A DNA stretch of 64,000 bases from an uncultured Pseudomonadales bacterium (GCA_958296295.1 OY282460.1:2418001-2482000), one strand, 5' to 3'. Positions 7,867 through 17,166 are shown, counted from the first letter of the stretch. A program made the numbers and translations. Notes: generated by a model not told the origin, from the letters alone.

Positions 7867-10731
7867 TTGGTGACGACCTCCAGCAAATCCGCCCTTCGTC
7901 GCCTGCCCCGCCAGCGCTGGCCCAGGAACCGGGTGGCGGCGGCGGTCTCCGCGGTGGTGGCCGCATTGCAAACCGGCGCAAACGCGCAAACCGACCCGAC
8001 GCGGGGCCTCGAAACCGTGGTCGTTACCGCCAGCAAGCGCAGCGAGAGCGCCCAAGACGTGGCCATTCCGGTGCAGGCGATGACCGGCGAAGGGTTGCGC
8101 GATCTCGGAGTGGAGACCTTTGACGAGTACGTGAGTTTTCTGCCCAACGTCGCCAACGCCGGCAACGGGCCGGGCAAGAAGGAGATCTATTTGCGCGGCA
8201 GCGCCACCGAGCAGTCCGGCGTGACCGTCTCCACCCAGCAGGGCTCGGCACCTGGCGTCGCCTTGTATGTAGACGAACAGCCGGTGTCGTTCGGCGGCCG
8301 CAATCTGGACGTGTACGCGGCGGATCTCGAACGCATCGAGGTGCTGTCCGGGCCGCAAGGAACACTGTTCGGCGCCAGCTCGCAGTCGGGGAACCTCCGG
8401 CTCATCACCCGCAAGCCGGATGCCGCGGGCTTCTCGGCCGGCTTCAACGCCCGATATGCGGCCACGCAAGGAGGTGCCGACAGCGCCGCCGCCGCGGCCT
8501 TCGTCAATCTGCCGCTCGGCACGGATCTGGCCGTGCGCTTGGTCGCCTACAGCGACAATCAGGGGGGTTGGGTGGACAACGTGCCCGCGACCTTCACGCC
8601 CAGCGCCGAGGTGATCGACCGCAACAGCGTCGGCTACGGCCCGCGCGTGGCGGATGCCGATTCCGTCGCGAGCGCCCGCAACGACTCCCTGGCGCGGCGC
8701 GATTGGAACGACGCCAGCTACCGGGGCGGGCGCGCCACCGTGTTGTACGGCATGGAGGACTGGAATGTGCTCCTGCAACACGCCAGCCAGACATTGGCAA
8801 CCGAAGGGAGTTTTCTGATCGATCCCAGCTTGCCCGAGCCTCATGCTTCCACGACATTCACGCCGGACTACAACCGCGACGAGTTCGGCCTCACCACTTT
8901 GACGCTGAGCGGCCGCCTCGCCGGGCTCGAAGTCGTCTACGCCGGCGGCCGTCTCGAGCGCGACGTGGACGGTGTGGTGGATTACACGCACTACAACGCC
9001 GGCGGCGGCTACATCGCCTACTACTTGTGCAGCGGCAACCTCTCCGACGAAACCGATCCCAACAACTGTTACAACCCGACCAAGCAATACACGGAGGCCA
9101 CCACCAACTACCGGGAAACCCACGAACTGCGCTTCTCCACCGACTCCGCAAGACGCTGGAGACTGCTGGGCGGCGTGTATCTGAACGACACCAGAACCAC
9201 GCACCTCGGCGACTATCACGACTGGGCGGCCAACGCGGCATTCGCCGAGCACACCAGCAACTACAACAACGACAACTCCGGCGACGGGCTGCTGCTCGGC
9301 AACGTCACCCTGCCGACGGCCGGCGTCGTCTCGTCCGGGCCGCGCCCCGCGACAGTGACGTTCTTCAACGACTACACGCGCACGGAAGAGGAACTGGCGT
9401 TCTTCGGCGAAATCGCCTTCGACTTCAACGACCAGTGGAGCGTGGCCTTGAGCGGGCGCCGCTACGATCTGGTGTCCAGCCTCCAAGGCGCCTCGAACTT
9501 CTCCTTCGGCTGCCGCTACGGGATAGGCGCGAACTCCCGGCGAACCGCCGACGGGCGCTGCGACGGCCACGACTTCAGCAACGACGTCACGTTGCGTCTG
9601 CGGCTCTTGGGCCAGTACGCCGCCACCGGCGACGACAGTTTGATTCTCGATGCCCGCAGCCCGAACGGCGAGGACGGCACGCCGCGGGATCTGTTCCGTG
9701 GCGGCGGCAGCAACCAGGCCACGTTGAACGCCATCAAGACCGGCAAACTGAGCTTGGCCGGAATGCGGCCGGACGGCTCGATCAACGAGGTGGACACCAT
9801 CCTCAAGGCCACGTTGACGTGGGTTCCGAACAACGACGTGCTGCTCTTCGCCACGTTCTCCGAGGGCTACCGGCCGGCGGCGTTGAATCGCAACGGCGGC
9901 CAATTCGCCAACGTGCAGACCGGCGTGTTCGAGAACTACGCGGTGCCGCCAGTGGCGCTCACCGACCACTTGTTCAACTACGAGGTGGGACTAAAGGGCG
10001 ACTTTCAAGACGGCCGCCTGCGGATCAACGCGACGGCCTACCGCACCCGCGTCGATGATCTGCAAGTTTCCCGCTACGACCCCGTGAACGTGGCGTTCAA
10101 CTACTTCATCGAGAATGTCGGCGACGCCCGCGCCCAAGGGCTCGATGTGGACTTTCACTGGCTGCCCACTTACGCGCTGACGGTCATCGGCGCGTTCAGC
10201 CTGCTGGACACCGAGCTGACGCGCCTCAACGCCCAGCTGGCCGACGTCTCCGTGCCAGTCGGCGCGGAACTGCCGCTATCGCCGCGCTTTTCCGGCAACC
10301 TGCGACTGCGCTACGAGTTCGCCCTGCCCCGCCTGGACGCGGAAGCCTACTGGACGGCCAGCGTGGTCTATCGCGGCAAGAGCTTGGCCGGCATGGTCGG
10401 CAAGGCGGAATACATGGATGACACCCTGTTCCACCACACCGGCCGCTATTCCGGCTTGGAGACCCACTTGGAGGGCGGGACTTTCGGCAGCACGACCATT
10501 CCCGACGGCGACGGCCGCCGCCTGCCGCTCAACTCGCGCTTCGTCAACCCTTCCGCCACCACGCTGAACGCCTCCGTTGGCATGGCAAGGGACGGCTGGC
10601 GGGCCGAACTCTTCATCGACAATCTCGGCAACGAAGAGGCAACCGTGGTGCAAGTGGGCGGCCGCTACATGCCGGTGGTCACCAGGCAACGCCCGCGCAG
10701 CGTCGGTCTGCGGATGTCGTTTGAGCTGTGA
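7867..10731 (+). CDS. TonB-dependent outer-membrane receptor
   Basis: 954 residues from TTG 7867 (GTG 7870 is equally possible). A Sec signal peptide ends around ANAQT (residues ~38-43), followed by a TonB-box-like ETVVVTASKR near 47. The plug domain shows FLPNVANAGNGPGKKEIYLRG and YVDEQPV / LERIEVLSGPQGTLFGASSQSGNLRLIT. The rest is a beta-barrel with many aromatic girdle strands, ending RPRSVGLRMSFEL. It imports a ligand such as a siderophore, vitamin or glycan using TonB energy. No partner periplasmic transporter is nearby, so the ligand is unknown. It is intact although genes on both sides in the island are damaged. The stop overlaps the start region of the next gene. Confidence 0.93.
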   Translation: MVTTSSKSALRRLPRQRWPRNRVAAAVSAVVAALQTGANAQTDPTRGLETVVVTASKRSESAQDVAIPVQAMTGEGLRDLGVETFDEYVSFLPNVANAGNGPGKKEIYLRGSATEQSGVTVSTQQGSAPGVALYVDEQPVSFGGRNLDVYAADLERIEVLSGPQGTLFGASSQSGNLRLITRKPDAAGFSAGFNARYAATQGGADSAAAAAFVNLPLGTDLAVRLVAYSDNQGGWVDNVPATFTPSAEVIDRNSVGYGPRVADADSVASARNDSLARRDWNDASYRGGRATVLYGMEDWNVLLQHASQTLATEGSFLIDPSLPEPHASTTFTPDYNRDEFGLTTLTLSGRLAGLEVVYAGGRLERDVDGVVDYTHYNAGGGYIAYYLCSGNLSDETDPNNCYNPTKQYTEATTNYRETHELRFSTDSARRWRLLGGVYLNDTRTTHLGDYHDWAANAAFAEHTSNYNNDNSGDGLLLGNVTLPTAGVVSSGPRPATVTFFNDYTRTEEELAFFGEIAFDFNDQWSVALSGRRYDLVSSLQGASNFSFGCRYGIGANSRRTADGRCDGHDFSNDVTLRLRLLGQYAATGDDSLILDARSPNGEDGTPRDLFRGGGSNQATLNAIKTGKLSLAGMRPDGSINEVDTILKATLTWVPNNDVLLFATFSEGYRPAALNRNGGQFANVQTGVFENYAVPPVALTDHLFNYEVGLKGDFQDGRLRINATAYRTRVDDLQVSRYDPVNVAFNYFIENVGDARAQGLDVDFHWLPTYALTVIGAFSLLDTELTRLNAQLADVSVPVGAELPLSPRFSGNLRLRYEFALPRLDAEAYWTASVVYRGKSLAGMVGKAEYMDDTLFHHTGRYSGLETHLEGGTFGSTTIPDGDGRRLPLNSRFVNPSATTLNASVGMARDGWRAELFIDNLGNEEATVVQVGGRYMPVVTRQRPRSVGLRMSFEL

Positions 10732-10763
10732 GCGTCCAGCCGTCCGTCTCTTGTCCAAGCCGC

Positions 10764-11999
10764 ATGGCTAATCCTTCGATGGAGTTGGCGAGGCGCATCC
10801 GCCTTGGCGAAGATTCCGTATTGGAACTCACGAGCGTGCGCTTGGCCGGCGGCAAGGTGAACTCCCCGCGTCGCGGCGACTTCGCCGACGAGCTGGGCGC
10901 GCTGGCCAACGGCCGTGGCGGCACCCTCGTGCTGGGCGTGGACGACAAAACCCGCCGCGTTCAAGGCATCCCGCTCGACAGTTTGGATGCGGTGGAAGGC
11001 TGGGTGCGGGAGACATGCAACGACTCCATAGACCCGGCCTTGGATGCGGACATTCTCAAGCTGGAACTGGAAAACGCCGACGGCACCTTGGTTCCGGTGC
11101 TGCGCGTCGACGTGCCGCGCAGCCTGTTCGTTCACGAAAGCCCCGGCGGCCACTTCCGCCGCATTGGCAGTTCCAAGCGCAAAATGGCACCGGATGTGCT
11201 GGCGCGGGCGTTCCAGGATCGCAGCCAAAGCCGAATTGTCCGGTTCGACGAATCCATCGTGCCGCGCACCCGCCGCAGCGACCTGCACTACGCATTCACG
11301 GACCGTTTTTTGCGCAGCGAGGCGCCCCCCGGTCACGAGGTAGCCAAGGAGGATATGTTGGGCAAGCTGCGCATAGTCGGCACGGATAGCGCCGGCGCGG
11401 TGGGTTTGACGCTGGCGGGCACCCTGCTCTGCACCGAGGAGCCTCAACGCTGGCTGCTCCATGCGCATGTGCAGGCCGTGAGCTACGCCGGCGAACGCAC
11501 GGATGCGGATTGCCAAGTGGATGCCCGCGACATTGGCGGGCCGCTTGATGCCCAGATCGAGGATGCTTTGCACTTCGTGCGCCGCAACATGCTGGTGGGT
11601 GCGGTCAAGAGAACGGCGCGCACGGAGCGCCCGCAGTTCAGCGAGCGGGCCGTATTCGAGGCGCTTGTGAACGCCGTGGCGCACCGCGACTACTCGATGG
11701 CCGGCACCCGAATCCGCCTGCACTTGTTCAGCGATCGCTTGGAGTTGCGGGTGCCCGGTGCCTTGGTCAACACCTTGACGCCGGACAGCCTGCACCTGCG
11801 TCAGGCCAGCCGCAACCCACTCATCGTCTCCCTGCTCGCGCGGTGTCCGGCACCAACCGGGTTGGGGCGTACCCGCATGATGGATCGGCGCGGCGATGGT
11901 GTGCCCATCATCCTCAAGGAGTGCGCCGAACTCTCCGGCCGACGCCCGACCTACAGCATGATCGACGACAGCGAGCTCAGTTTGGTCATGTGGGCCTAG
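10764..11999 (+). CDS. AlbA_2/Schlafen-like putative DNA-binding ATPase-fold protein
   Basis: 411 residues from ATG 10764 (ATG 10779 also possible). The N-terminal domain (residues ~1-140: RRGDFADELGALANGRGGTLVLGVDD) is of the AlbA_2 (Schlafen-like) type. The C-terminal domain has FSERAVFEALVNAVAHRDYS, LHLFSDRLELRVPGALV and RRGDGVPIILKE, the GHKL-like module usually found with AlbA_2. Family members are typically annotated as ATP-binding or transcriptional regulators and are common in defence and mobile islands; the exact activity is unknown. It begins 33 bp after the TonB receptor stop and appears full length. Confidence 0.85.
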   Translation: MANPSMELARRIRLGEDSVLELTSVRLAGGKVNSPRRGDFADELGALANGRGGTLVLGVDDKTRRVQGIPLDSLDAVEGWVRETCNDSIDPALDADILKLELENADGTLVPVLRVDVPRSLFVHESPGGHFRRIGSSKRKMAPDVLARAFQDRSQSRIVRFDESIVPRTRRSDLHYAFTDRFLRSEAPPGHEVAKEDMLGKLRIVGTDSAGAVGLTLAGTLLCTEEPQRWLLHAHVQAVSYAGERTDADCQVDARDIGGPLDAQIEDALHFVRRNMLVGAVKRTARTERPQFSERAVFEALVNAVAHRDYSMAGTRIRLHLFSDRLELRVPGALVNTLTPDSLHLRQASRNPLIVSLLARCPAPTGLGRTRMMDRRGDGVPIILKECAELSGRRPTYSMIDDSELSLVMWA

Positions 12000-12004
12000 C
12001 CCGG

Positions 12005-12245
12005 ATGGACGCCAAGCGCATAGTCTGCCTCGCCAACTCGCGAAAACTCGCCGGCCGGTGCGTTGCCGGGCGTGAATGGTCTGGCGAACGGGCGGGGGAT
12101 TGGATTCGTCTGGTGAGCAAGCGCCCGGGGCGGGAAGCTGGATGGCGACTATCGCCTCGAGCGCTGTTTTCTAACGATTAGTGTGACCGAGCAATTCCAA
12201 GATCATTGCTACAAGCTCATCGCCGCGGTGATCAAGTGCCCGTGA
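12005..12245 (+). pseudogene. Dual-OB-fold domain protein, internally deleted remnant
   Basis: The N-terminus is intact from ATG 12005: MDAKRIVCLANSRKLAGRCV then WIRLVSKRPG, matching the start of dual-OB-domain proteins that neighbour DUF488 genes. From about 12135 another frame encodes KLDGDYRLERCFLTISV and HCYKLIAAVIK, the C-terminal OB strand of the same family, ending at TGA 12243-12245. The middle (I estimate more than 100 residues) is missing and the two ends are out of frame, so the gene is a deletion derivative. Its stop overlaps the ATG of the first DUF488 gene (TGATG), showing the original operon coupling. Family recognition is from memory of conserved motifs. Confidence 0.65.
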
Positions 12246-12840
12246 TGACTGGCGTGTTCACGATCGGCCATTCCACCCACGCCTTGGCGGATTTCTTGGC
12301 TCTGCTGCGCCAGCACGCCGTTACCGCAGTGGCCGATGTGCGCTCGGCACCCTACAGCCGCTTCTATCCCCACTTCAACCGCGATGCGCTGTGCCGCGAG
12401 CTGGCCATGCCAACTTCACCTACGTCTATCTTGGCCGCGAACTCGGCGGCCGCAGCGATGATCTGACGAGCTATCGGCACGGCCGCATTCGCTACGACCA
12501 AGTGACGCGGACGCGGCGTTTCAGAGATGGTCTGCGCCGATTGGCGGAGAGCATGGGGGAACACCGCGTCGCGCTGATGTGCGCCGAAAAGGAACCTCTG
12601 CACTGCCATCGCGCATTGTTGGTCGCGCAGGCGCTGCACGCCCAGGGCGCCGATGTCGCACACATCCATGCCGATGGGCGGCTGGAGGAGCACCCGGCCA
12701 CCCTTGATCGCTTGCTCGCCCAGTTCGGCCTGCGCGATGACCTGTTCGCCCAGCCTCGCGCCGAGCTTGTGGATCTTGCGATACGCCGGCAAACGGAACA
12801 GGTGGGCCATGCGCTGGACACCTCGGAAGCCCAAGGTTGA
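12245..12840 (+). pseudogene. DUF488 family protein, copy 1, single-base frameshift
   Basis: Frame one gives MTGVFTIGHSTHALADFLAL, VADVRSAPYSRFYPHFNRDAL and CRELA. From about 12404-12408 the next frame gives HANFTYVYLGRELGGRSDD, the block VALMCAEKEPLHCHRALLVA and a C-terminal tail. Joining them requires one inserted base between Ala and His. The restored protein would be about 198 residues with the DUF488 signatures GHST, DVRS.PYS and C.E....CHR. DUF488 function is unresolved. The ATG overlaps the stop of the dual-OB remnant and the stop overlaps the TTG start of DUF488 copy 2. Either a true mutation or an assembly indel. Confidence 0.8.
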
Positions 12841-13293
12841 AGCCCGTGCGGATACTGGCGATCGGCTTCACCAAAAAAGCGCGCCCAGCGTTTCTTCGAG
12901 TTGCTGCGCTCCGCCGGCGCCAAGCGCGTTGTGGACGTGCGCCTGAACAACGCCTCGCAGCTGGCGGGTTTCGCCAAGCGCGACGACCTCGCCTGGTTCC
13001 TGCGCGAGATATGCCGCATGGACTATCGGCACGTTCCCGCACTCGCGCCCACCAAGGAGATGCTCGCCGCCTACCGCAAGGCGGAGATCGAATGGCCCGT
13101 CTACGAGAAGCGCTTCCTGGACCTCATGCGCGAGCGCCGCATCGAGGAAACCGTGGACCGACAGTTGCTGGACAACAGCTGCCTGCTGTGCAGCGAAGAC
13201 CAACCCCACCACTGCCACCGGCGGCTGGTGGCCGAGTACTTGAACGCCCACTGGGGCGGCGTGGACGTGGTGCATCTCGGCGCGAAGGAGTGA
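12837..13293 (+). pseudogene. DUF488 family protein, copy 2, frameshift at an A6 run
   Basis: The TTG start (overlapping the previous TGA) gives MKPVRILAIGFTKK, then a run of six A. Removing one A restores RAQRFFELLRSAGAKRVVDV and continues with RLNNASQLAGFAKRDDLAWF, CLLCSEDQPHHCHRRLVAEYL and a stop at 13293. This is the second DUF488 subtype (FTKK...DVRLNN..QLAGF), about 151 residues when repaired. The A6 run is a known type of site for sequencing error, polymerase slippage or a genuine mutation. If transcriptional slippage occurs, a functional product could still form. Cysteine-rich CLLCSEDQPHHCHRR is conserved in the family and could bind metal. Confidence 0.8.
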
Positions 13294-13419
13294 TGGAGCG
13301 CGCGAACTTGGTGCGCTCGGCCTGCTTGGAACACACCTAGGCCGACTGCTTGGAAAACAACGCTTTCGATGGCCTTCCAGCCGCTCGGCGACTGCGTGTT
13401 GGGGTGCTAGCATGGTTCC

Positions 13420-15168
13420 ATGTCCCCCACGCCCGACACCGACTTTCCCGATGTCCCCTACGGTCGGGCCGACTTCAAGGGCATCCGCATGGACGGTGCC
13501 CTGTATGTGGACAAGACGCGGTTCATTCGGCCCTTGGAGCGGCAGCGGTATGTGCTGTTCATCCGCCCGCGGCGGTTCGGCAAGACGTGCTGGCTGTCCA
13601 TGCTGGAGTGCTACTACGGCCACGCCGAACGAGAGAGTTTCGAGGCCGTGTTCGCGGGCACGGACATCGGGGCATCGCCGACCACCGGCCGCAGCCGGTA
13701 CCTCGTGCTGCGCTTCAATTTCTCGGGGATGGACGCGCCGTTGGATGCCATGGAAGAGCGCTTCGAGGAATGCTGCGACATCGATCTGAGTCGGTGCCTG
13801 CAACTGAACGAGGACCTCTTCGACAAGAGCGCGATGCGCGAGGTCTTGGCGCAGTCGTCGATCAACACCAAGCTGCGCAAGTTGTTCGCCATCGCCGGCA
13901 ACCGCGACGTTCCGGTCTACCTGCTGATCGACGAGTACGACGTTCCGGCGAACGCGCTGTTGGCGCGCCACGGCGAGGCCGCCTGCCACGCCCCAACCCA
14001 CGACGAAGGCTTCTACCGCAGCTTCTTCGCCACCTTGAAGGCAGGCACGGACACCGGCGCGCTGGAGCGCTTGTTCATCACGGGCGTTTCGCCCTTGGCG
14101 ACGGACGACGTGACCAGCGGCTTCAACATCGCCCGCAACCTGAGCCTAAGCCCGGAGTTCAACGCGATGCTGGGTTTCACGGAAAGCGAGGTGCATGGCG
14201 CGTTCGGCACCTATCACGACGCCGGCGCGATGGCGGAGCATCCAGACGACGCCTTGGCCACCATGCGCGAGTGGTACAACGGCTACCGCTTCTCGGAGGA
14301 CGCGCCCGAGGATGTCTACAACACGGACATGGTGCTTTACTACTTGGCGGAGTCCCTCGGCAGCCAACGTCCGCCGCACGACCTGATCGACGACAACGTG
14401 CGGGTGGACTACGGCAAACTGCGCCACCTGCTCAACGCCAGCGGACGCCTGAACGGCAACTTCGATCTCTTGCGCTCAGCGATGGCCGAGGGCAGGGCCG
14501 AGTGCCGGGTACGGCGCAGCTTCCCGCTCCGGGATCTGGCGCACCGCGACAACTTCCTCTCCCTGCTGCACTATTTTGGACTGCTGAGCATTCACCCCGC
14601 GCCGGCGGGCGCGGCGGAGCTCGCGGTGCCGAACCAAACGGCCCACCACTTGCTGCACGGTTTCCTACGCGACGCCTACCGGGATGTGGGCGCGTTCGTA
14701 GTGGACCTGAACGAGTTGGAGCGGCTGATGCGAAGGATGGCCCATGTCGGCGAGTGGCGGCCGGCACTGGACTTCTTGGCGGACGCGATCCGCTCGCAAA
14801 GCAGCGTGCGCGACTATCTGGCCGGCGAGAAGATGACGCAAGGATTCCTAGCCGCGTACCTAGGGGTGACGGACCACTTCCTGTTCAGCACCGAGCGCGA
14901 GTTCGGCAAGGGCTTCGTGGACTTCTGCCTGGAGCCGTTCGCCGCACGGCATCCTCGGGCGCGACACGGTTATCTGATCGAGCTCAAGTACGTCAAGCGG
15001 GAGGAAGGCGATGCGGAGCTGGACGCGGCGATAAACGAAGCGAAATCCCAGCTCAAGCGGTATCTGGCGGACGACCGCCTGCGTCGGCAGAGCCCGCAAG
15101 TCTCGTACACGGGCTTGGCGGTGGCGTTCCACGGCTGGGAACTGGCGCAGTGCGAAGCCGTGGCGTAG
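13420..15168 (+). CDS. AAA-ATPase-like / PD-(D/E)XK nuclease (DUF1703) protein, copy 1
   Basis: 582 residues. N-terminal AAA-ATPase-like domain: DFKGIRMDGALYVDKT then Walker A-like RPRRFGKTCWLSML and Walker B-like VYLLIDEYDVP, with the GVSPLATDDVTSG sensor block. C-terminal DUF1703 nuclease-like domain: GKGFVDFCLEPF and the catalytic-type YLIELKYVK (E-x-K). These proteins are widespread in symbionts and gut bacteria, often in many copies, with no agreed function; defence or mobile-element roles are guesses. The gene is intact. A paralogue is encoded at 49819-51360. A restriction-enzyme fragment follows directly. Confidence 0.88.
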   Translation: MSPTPDTDFPDVPYGRADFKGIRMDGALYVDKTRFIRPLERQRYVLFIRPRRFGKTCWLSMLECYYGHAERESFEAVFAGTDIGASPTTGRSRYLVLRFNFSGMDAPLDAMEERFEECCDIDLSRCLQLNEDLFDKSAMREVLAQSSINTKLRKLFAIAGNRDVPVYLLIDEYDVPANALLARHGEAACHAPTHDEGFYRSFFATLKAGTDTGALERLFITGVSPLATDDVTSGFNIARNLSLSPEFNAMLGFTESEVHGAFGTYHDAGAMAEHPDDALATMREWYNGYRFSEDAPEDVYNTDMVLYYLAESLGSQRPPHDLIDDNVRVDYGKLRHLLNASGRLNGNFDLLRSAMAEGRAECRVRRSFPLRDLAHRDNFLSLLHYFGLLSIHPAPAGAAELAVPNQTAHHLLHGFLRDAYRDVGAFVVDLNELERLMRRMAHVGEWRPALDFLADAIRSQSSVRDYLAGEKMTQGFLAAYLGVTDHFLFSTEREFGKGFVDFCLEPFAARHPRARHGYLIELKYVKREEGDAELDAAINEAKSQLKRYLADDRLRRQSPQVSYTGLAVAFHGWELAQCEAVA

Positions 15169-15668
15169 GCCTTCGCGCCAAGGGTGGCGAAGACGGTAGC
15201 AAGTTTGAGCGCGAGTTTGCCGATTTCCTGAACCGCGCCCCCGACATTCTGCGGTTCGCCGCCCTTCGCACTACGGAGCAAGGCGTGTCCGACACCACCT
15301 TCCGCGTGGATTATCTGAAGCCAAGCGGCACCATCGGCTTCTACTATCCCGACTGGATGGCGGTGCAACGCGATCTGGATGGCAAGATCGTGAACTGGAT
15401 CATCGAGACGAAGGGTCGCGTTTGGGAAGGCGCCGAGGAGAAGGACGCCGCGATGCACGACTGGTGCAAAAGAACGAGTCGTGCGACCGGCGAGATTTGG
15501 CGGTACATACGAGTTGACCGAGCCGAGTTCCGGGCCGACTTCGCGACCTTCCGGGCGATGGTCTTCAAGCTCGTCGCCATCGAGATGTTTCGCGAGCGCG
15601 ACGCGAGTGGCGCAACGATGACGCACCAGGAGTTTCTGCAATGGCGTGACGAAGGCCGGCGCTACTAA
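15169..15668 (+). pseudogene. C-terminal fragment of a type III restriction (Res) subunit
   Basis: About 165 residues in one frame from GEDGSKFEREFADFLNRAPD to a stop at 15666-15668. It holds the PD-(D/E)XK endonuclease core of type III Res proteins: FRVDYLKPSG, GFYYPDWM and IIETKGRVWEGAEEKDAAM. The DEAD-type helicase portion, about 800 residues in the family, is missing upstream, where the AAA/DUF1703 gene now abuts. No start codon with a ribosome site is apparent, so it is probably untranslated. It marks a lost type III restriction-modification system in the island; no mod gene is present. Confidence 0.7.
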
Positions 15669-15745
15669 TGGCACCTCAGAACCGGCACCGCCCTATCGCA
15701 CGCCGCCGGCCCCTTCCCCGCACCCTCCCTTGATGCGCCGAACGG

Positions 15746-16855
15746 TCATTTCCGCCGGGCTACCGGGCGAAGAACGGGCTTGGCGTCGTCCTTGGGCGAA
15801 TCCTCGGCGGTTTCGGTTTCGCGCTGTTTGGAAGGCAGCCGGCGGGCGCGGATCTTGCTCTCCAACTCGTCGCGCAGGGCGGCGTTCTCGTCCAGCCAGG
15901 CGGCGGCGTTCTTCTTGCCTTGGCCAATGCGTTCGCCACCGTAGCTGTACCAGGCGCCGGACTTCTCCACCACGCCTTCCTGCACGCCGAGATCGATGAT
16001 CTCGGCGTTGCGGTAGATGCCCTTGCCGTAGAGGATTTGGAACTCCGTTTGGCGGAATGGCGGCGCGACCTTGTTCTTCACCACCTTCACGCGGGTCTCG
16101 TTGCCGATGACCTCGTCGCGTTCCTTCACCGCGCCGATGCGTCGGATGTCCAACCGCACGGAGGCGTAGAACTTCAGCGCGTTGCCGCCCGTGGTGGTCT
16201 CCGGCGAGCCGAACATGACGCCGATCTTCATGCGGATCTGGTTGGTGAAGACCACTAGGGCGTTCGAGTTCTTGATGTTGGCCGTCATCTTGCGGAGCGC
16301 CTGACTCATCAGCCGCGCCTGCAGGCCCACATGGGTGTCGCCCATGTCGCCTTCGATCTCCGCCTTGGGGGTGAGCGCGGCCACGGAATCCACCACCACC
16401 ACGTCCACGGCGCCGGAGCGCACGATCATGTCGCAGATCTCGAGGCCCTGCTCGCCGGTATCCGGCTGCGAGACGAGCAGATCGTCCGTGTTGACGCCCA
16501 AGGACTCGGCGTAAATCGGGTCCAACGCGTGCTCGGCGTCGATGAAGGCGCAGGTGCCGCCGCTCTTCTGCGCCTCGGCGATGACCTGCAACGTCAGCGT
16601 CGTCTTGCCGGAGGATTCCGGGCCGTAGATCTCGACGACGCGGCCGCGCGGCAGGCCGCCGACGCCGAGCGCGATATCCAAACCCAGAGACCCGGTGGAA
16701 ACCGAGGGGATGGCCTCCTGCTCGCGGTCCCCAAGGCGCATCATGGAGCCTTTGCCGAACTGCCGCTCGATCTGCGAGATCGCCGAAGCCAAGGCGCGGG
16801 ACTTCTCCGCGGAGGGGCCTTTCGGGGCCGGCGGAGCCATTTGGATGTTCGCCAT
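15746..16855 (-). CDS. recA: Recombinase RecA
   Basis: 369 residues. Walker [10 protein letters not shown], Walker [11 protein letters not shown], the MRLGDREQ and [16 protein letters not shown] blocks and the L2 loop [19 protein letters not shown] are all present. RecA forms filaments on single-stranded DNA, drives strand exchange and activates LexA cleavage. ATG 16855 is chosen because AGGGAG lies 6 nt upstream; ATG 16861 is directly adjacent to that site. An SOS box and sigma70-type promoter lie just upstream. recX is displaced 9.5 kb downstream by the accessory island. Confidence 0.98.
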   Translation of the reverse strand: MANIQMAPPAPKGPSAEKSRALASAISQIERQFGKGSMMRLGDREQEAIPSVSTGSLGLDIALGVGGLPRGRVVEIYGPESSGKTTLTLQVIAEAQKSGGTCAFIDAEHALDPIYAESLGVNTDDLLVSQPDTGEQGLEICDMIVRSGAVDVVVVDSVAALTPKAEIEGDMGDTHVGLQARLMSQALRKMTANIKNSNALVVFTNQIRMKIGVMFGSPETTTGGNALKFYASVRLDIRRIGAVKERDEVIGNETRVKVVKNKVAPPFRQTEFQILYGKGIYRNAEIIDLGVQEGVVEKSGAWYSYGGERIGQGKKNAAAWLDENAALRDELESKIRARRLPSKQRETETAEDSPKDDAKPVLRPVARRK

Positions 16856-16883
16856 GAGCATCTCCCTGTGCGAATTTAGGTTA

Positions 16884-16912
16884 ACTGTATGTTTACTCAG
16901 TCCGATAGTCAA
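16884..16912 (-). promoter_or_regulatory. recA promoter with embedded LexA (SOS) box
   Basis: On the minus strand TTGACT (16912-16907), a 17-nt spacer and TACAGT (16889-16884) form a sigma70-type promoter ending 28 bp before the recA ATG. Inside it, CTGA-N8-ACAG at 16900-16885 matches the gammaproteobacterial LexA consensus CTGT-N8-ACAG in 7 of 8 fixed positions. LexA binding here would occlude both promoter elements. The interval 16913-17166 has no further recognised feature. Confidence 0.8.
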
Positions 16913-17166
16913 CCCCTCAAACCGCGAAAAACGCCTCAAAACCGAAAAAAGCCCACAAAGATGCGATCTCTCACGCCCCGCTCGGTCAATGTCCCACATT
17001 CCGCGGTGCGCTAGGTGGCCCTCTCGAGCTTGGATCAGCCCCTGGTTGAAGAGGATGCCGAGTGCGAGCATGATGAGGAACGAGATCTGAGCGGGACGAG
17101 GCTGCGAAGACGATGGCCGAGAAGGCGAGCCGGAGTCCGACATCACCATCGAGGTGCTCCGAGTCG

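Noticed and set aside
7558..9969. 803-codon minus-strand frame antisense to the TonB receptor that runs into the ATPase region
   Set aside because: No family resemblance; the plus strand shows signal peptide, TonB box and plug motifs.
13350..15668. A single 772-codon open frame spanning the whole AAA/DUF1703 region
   Set aside because: Only its last ~165 codons are meaningful (Res fragment); the rest is out of frame with the real AAA/DUF1703 gene.
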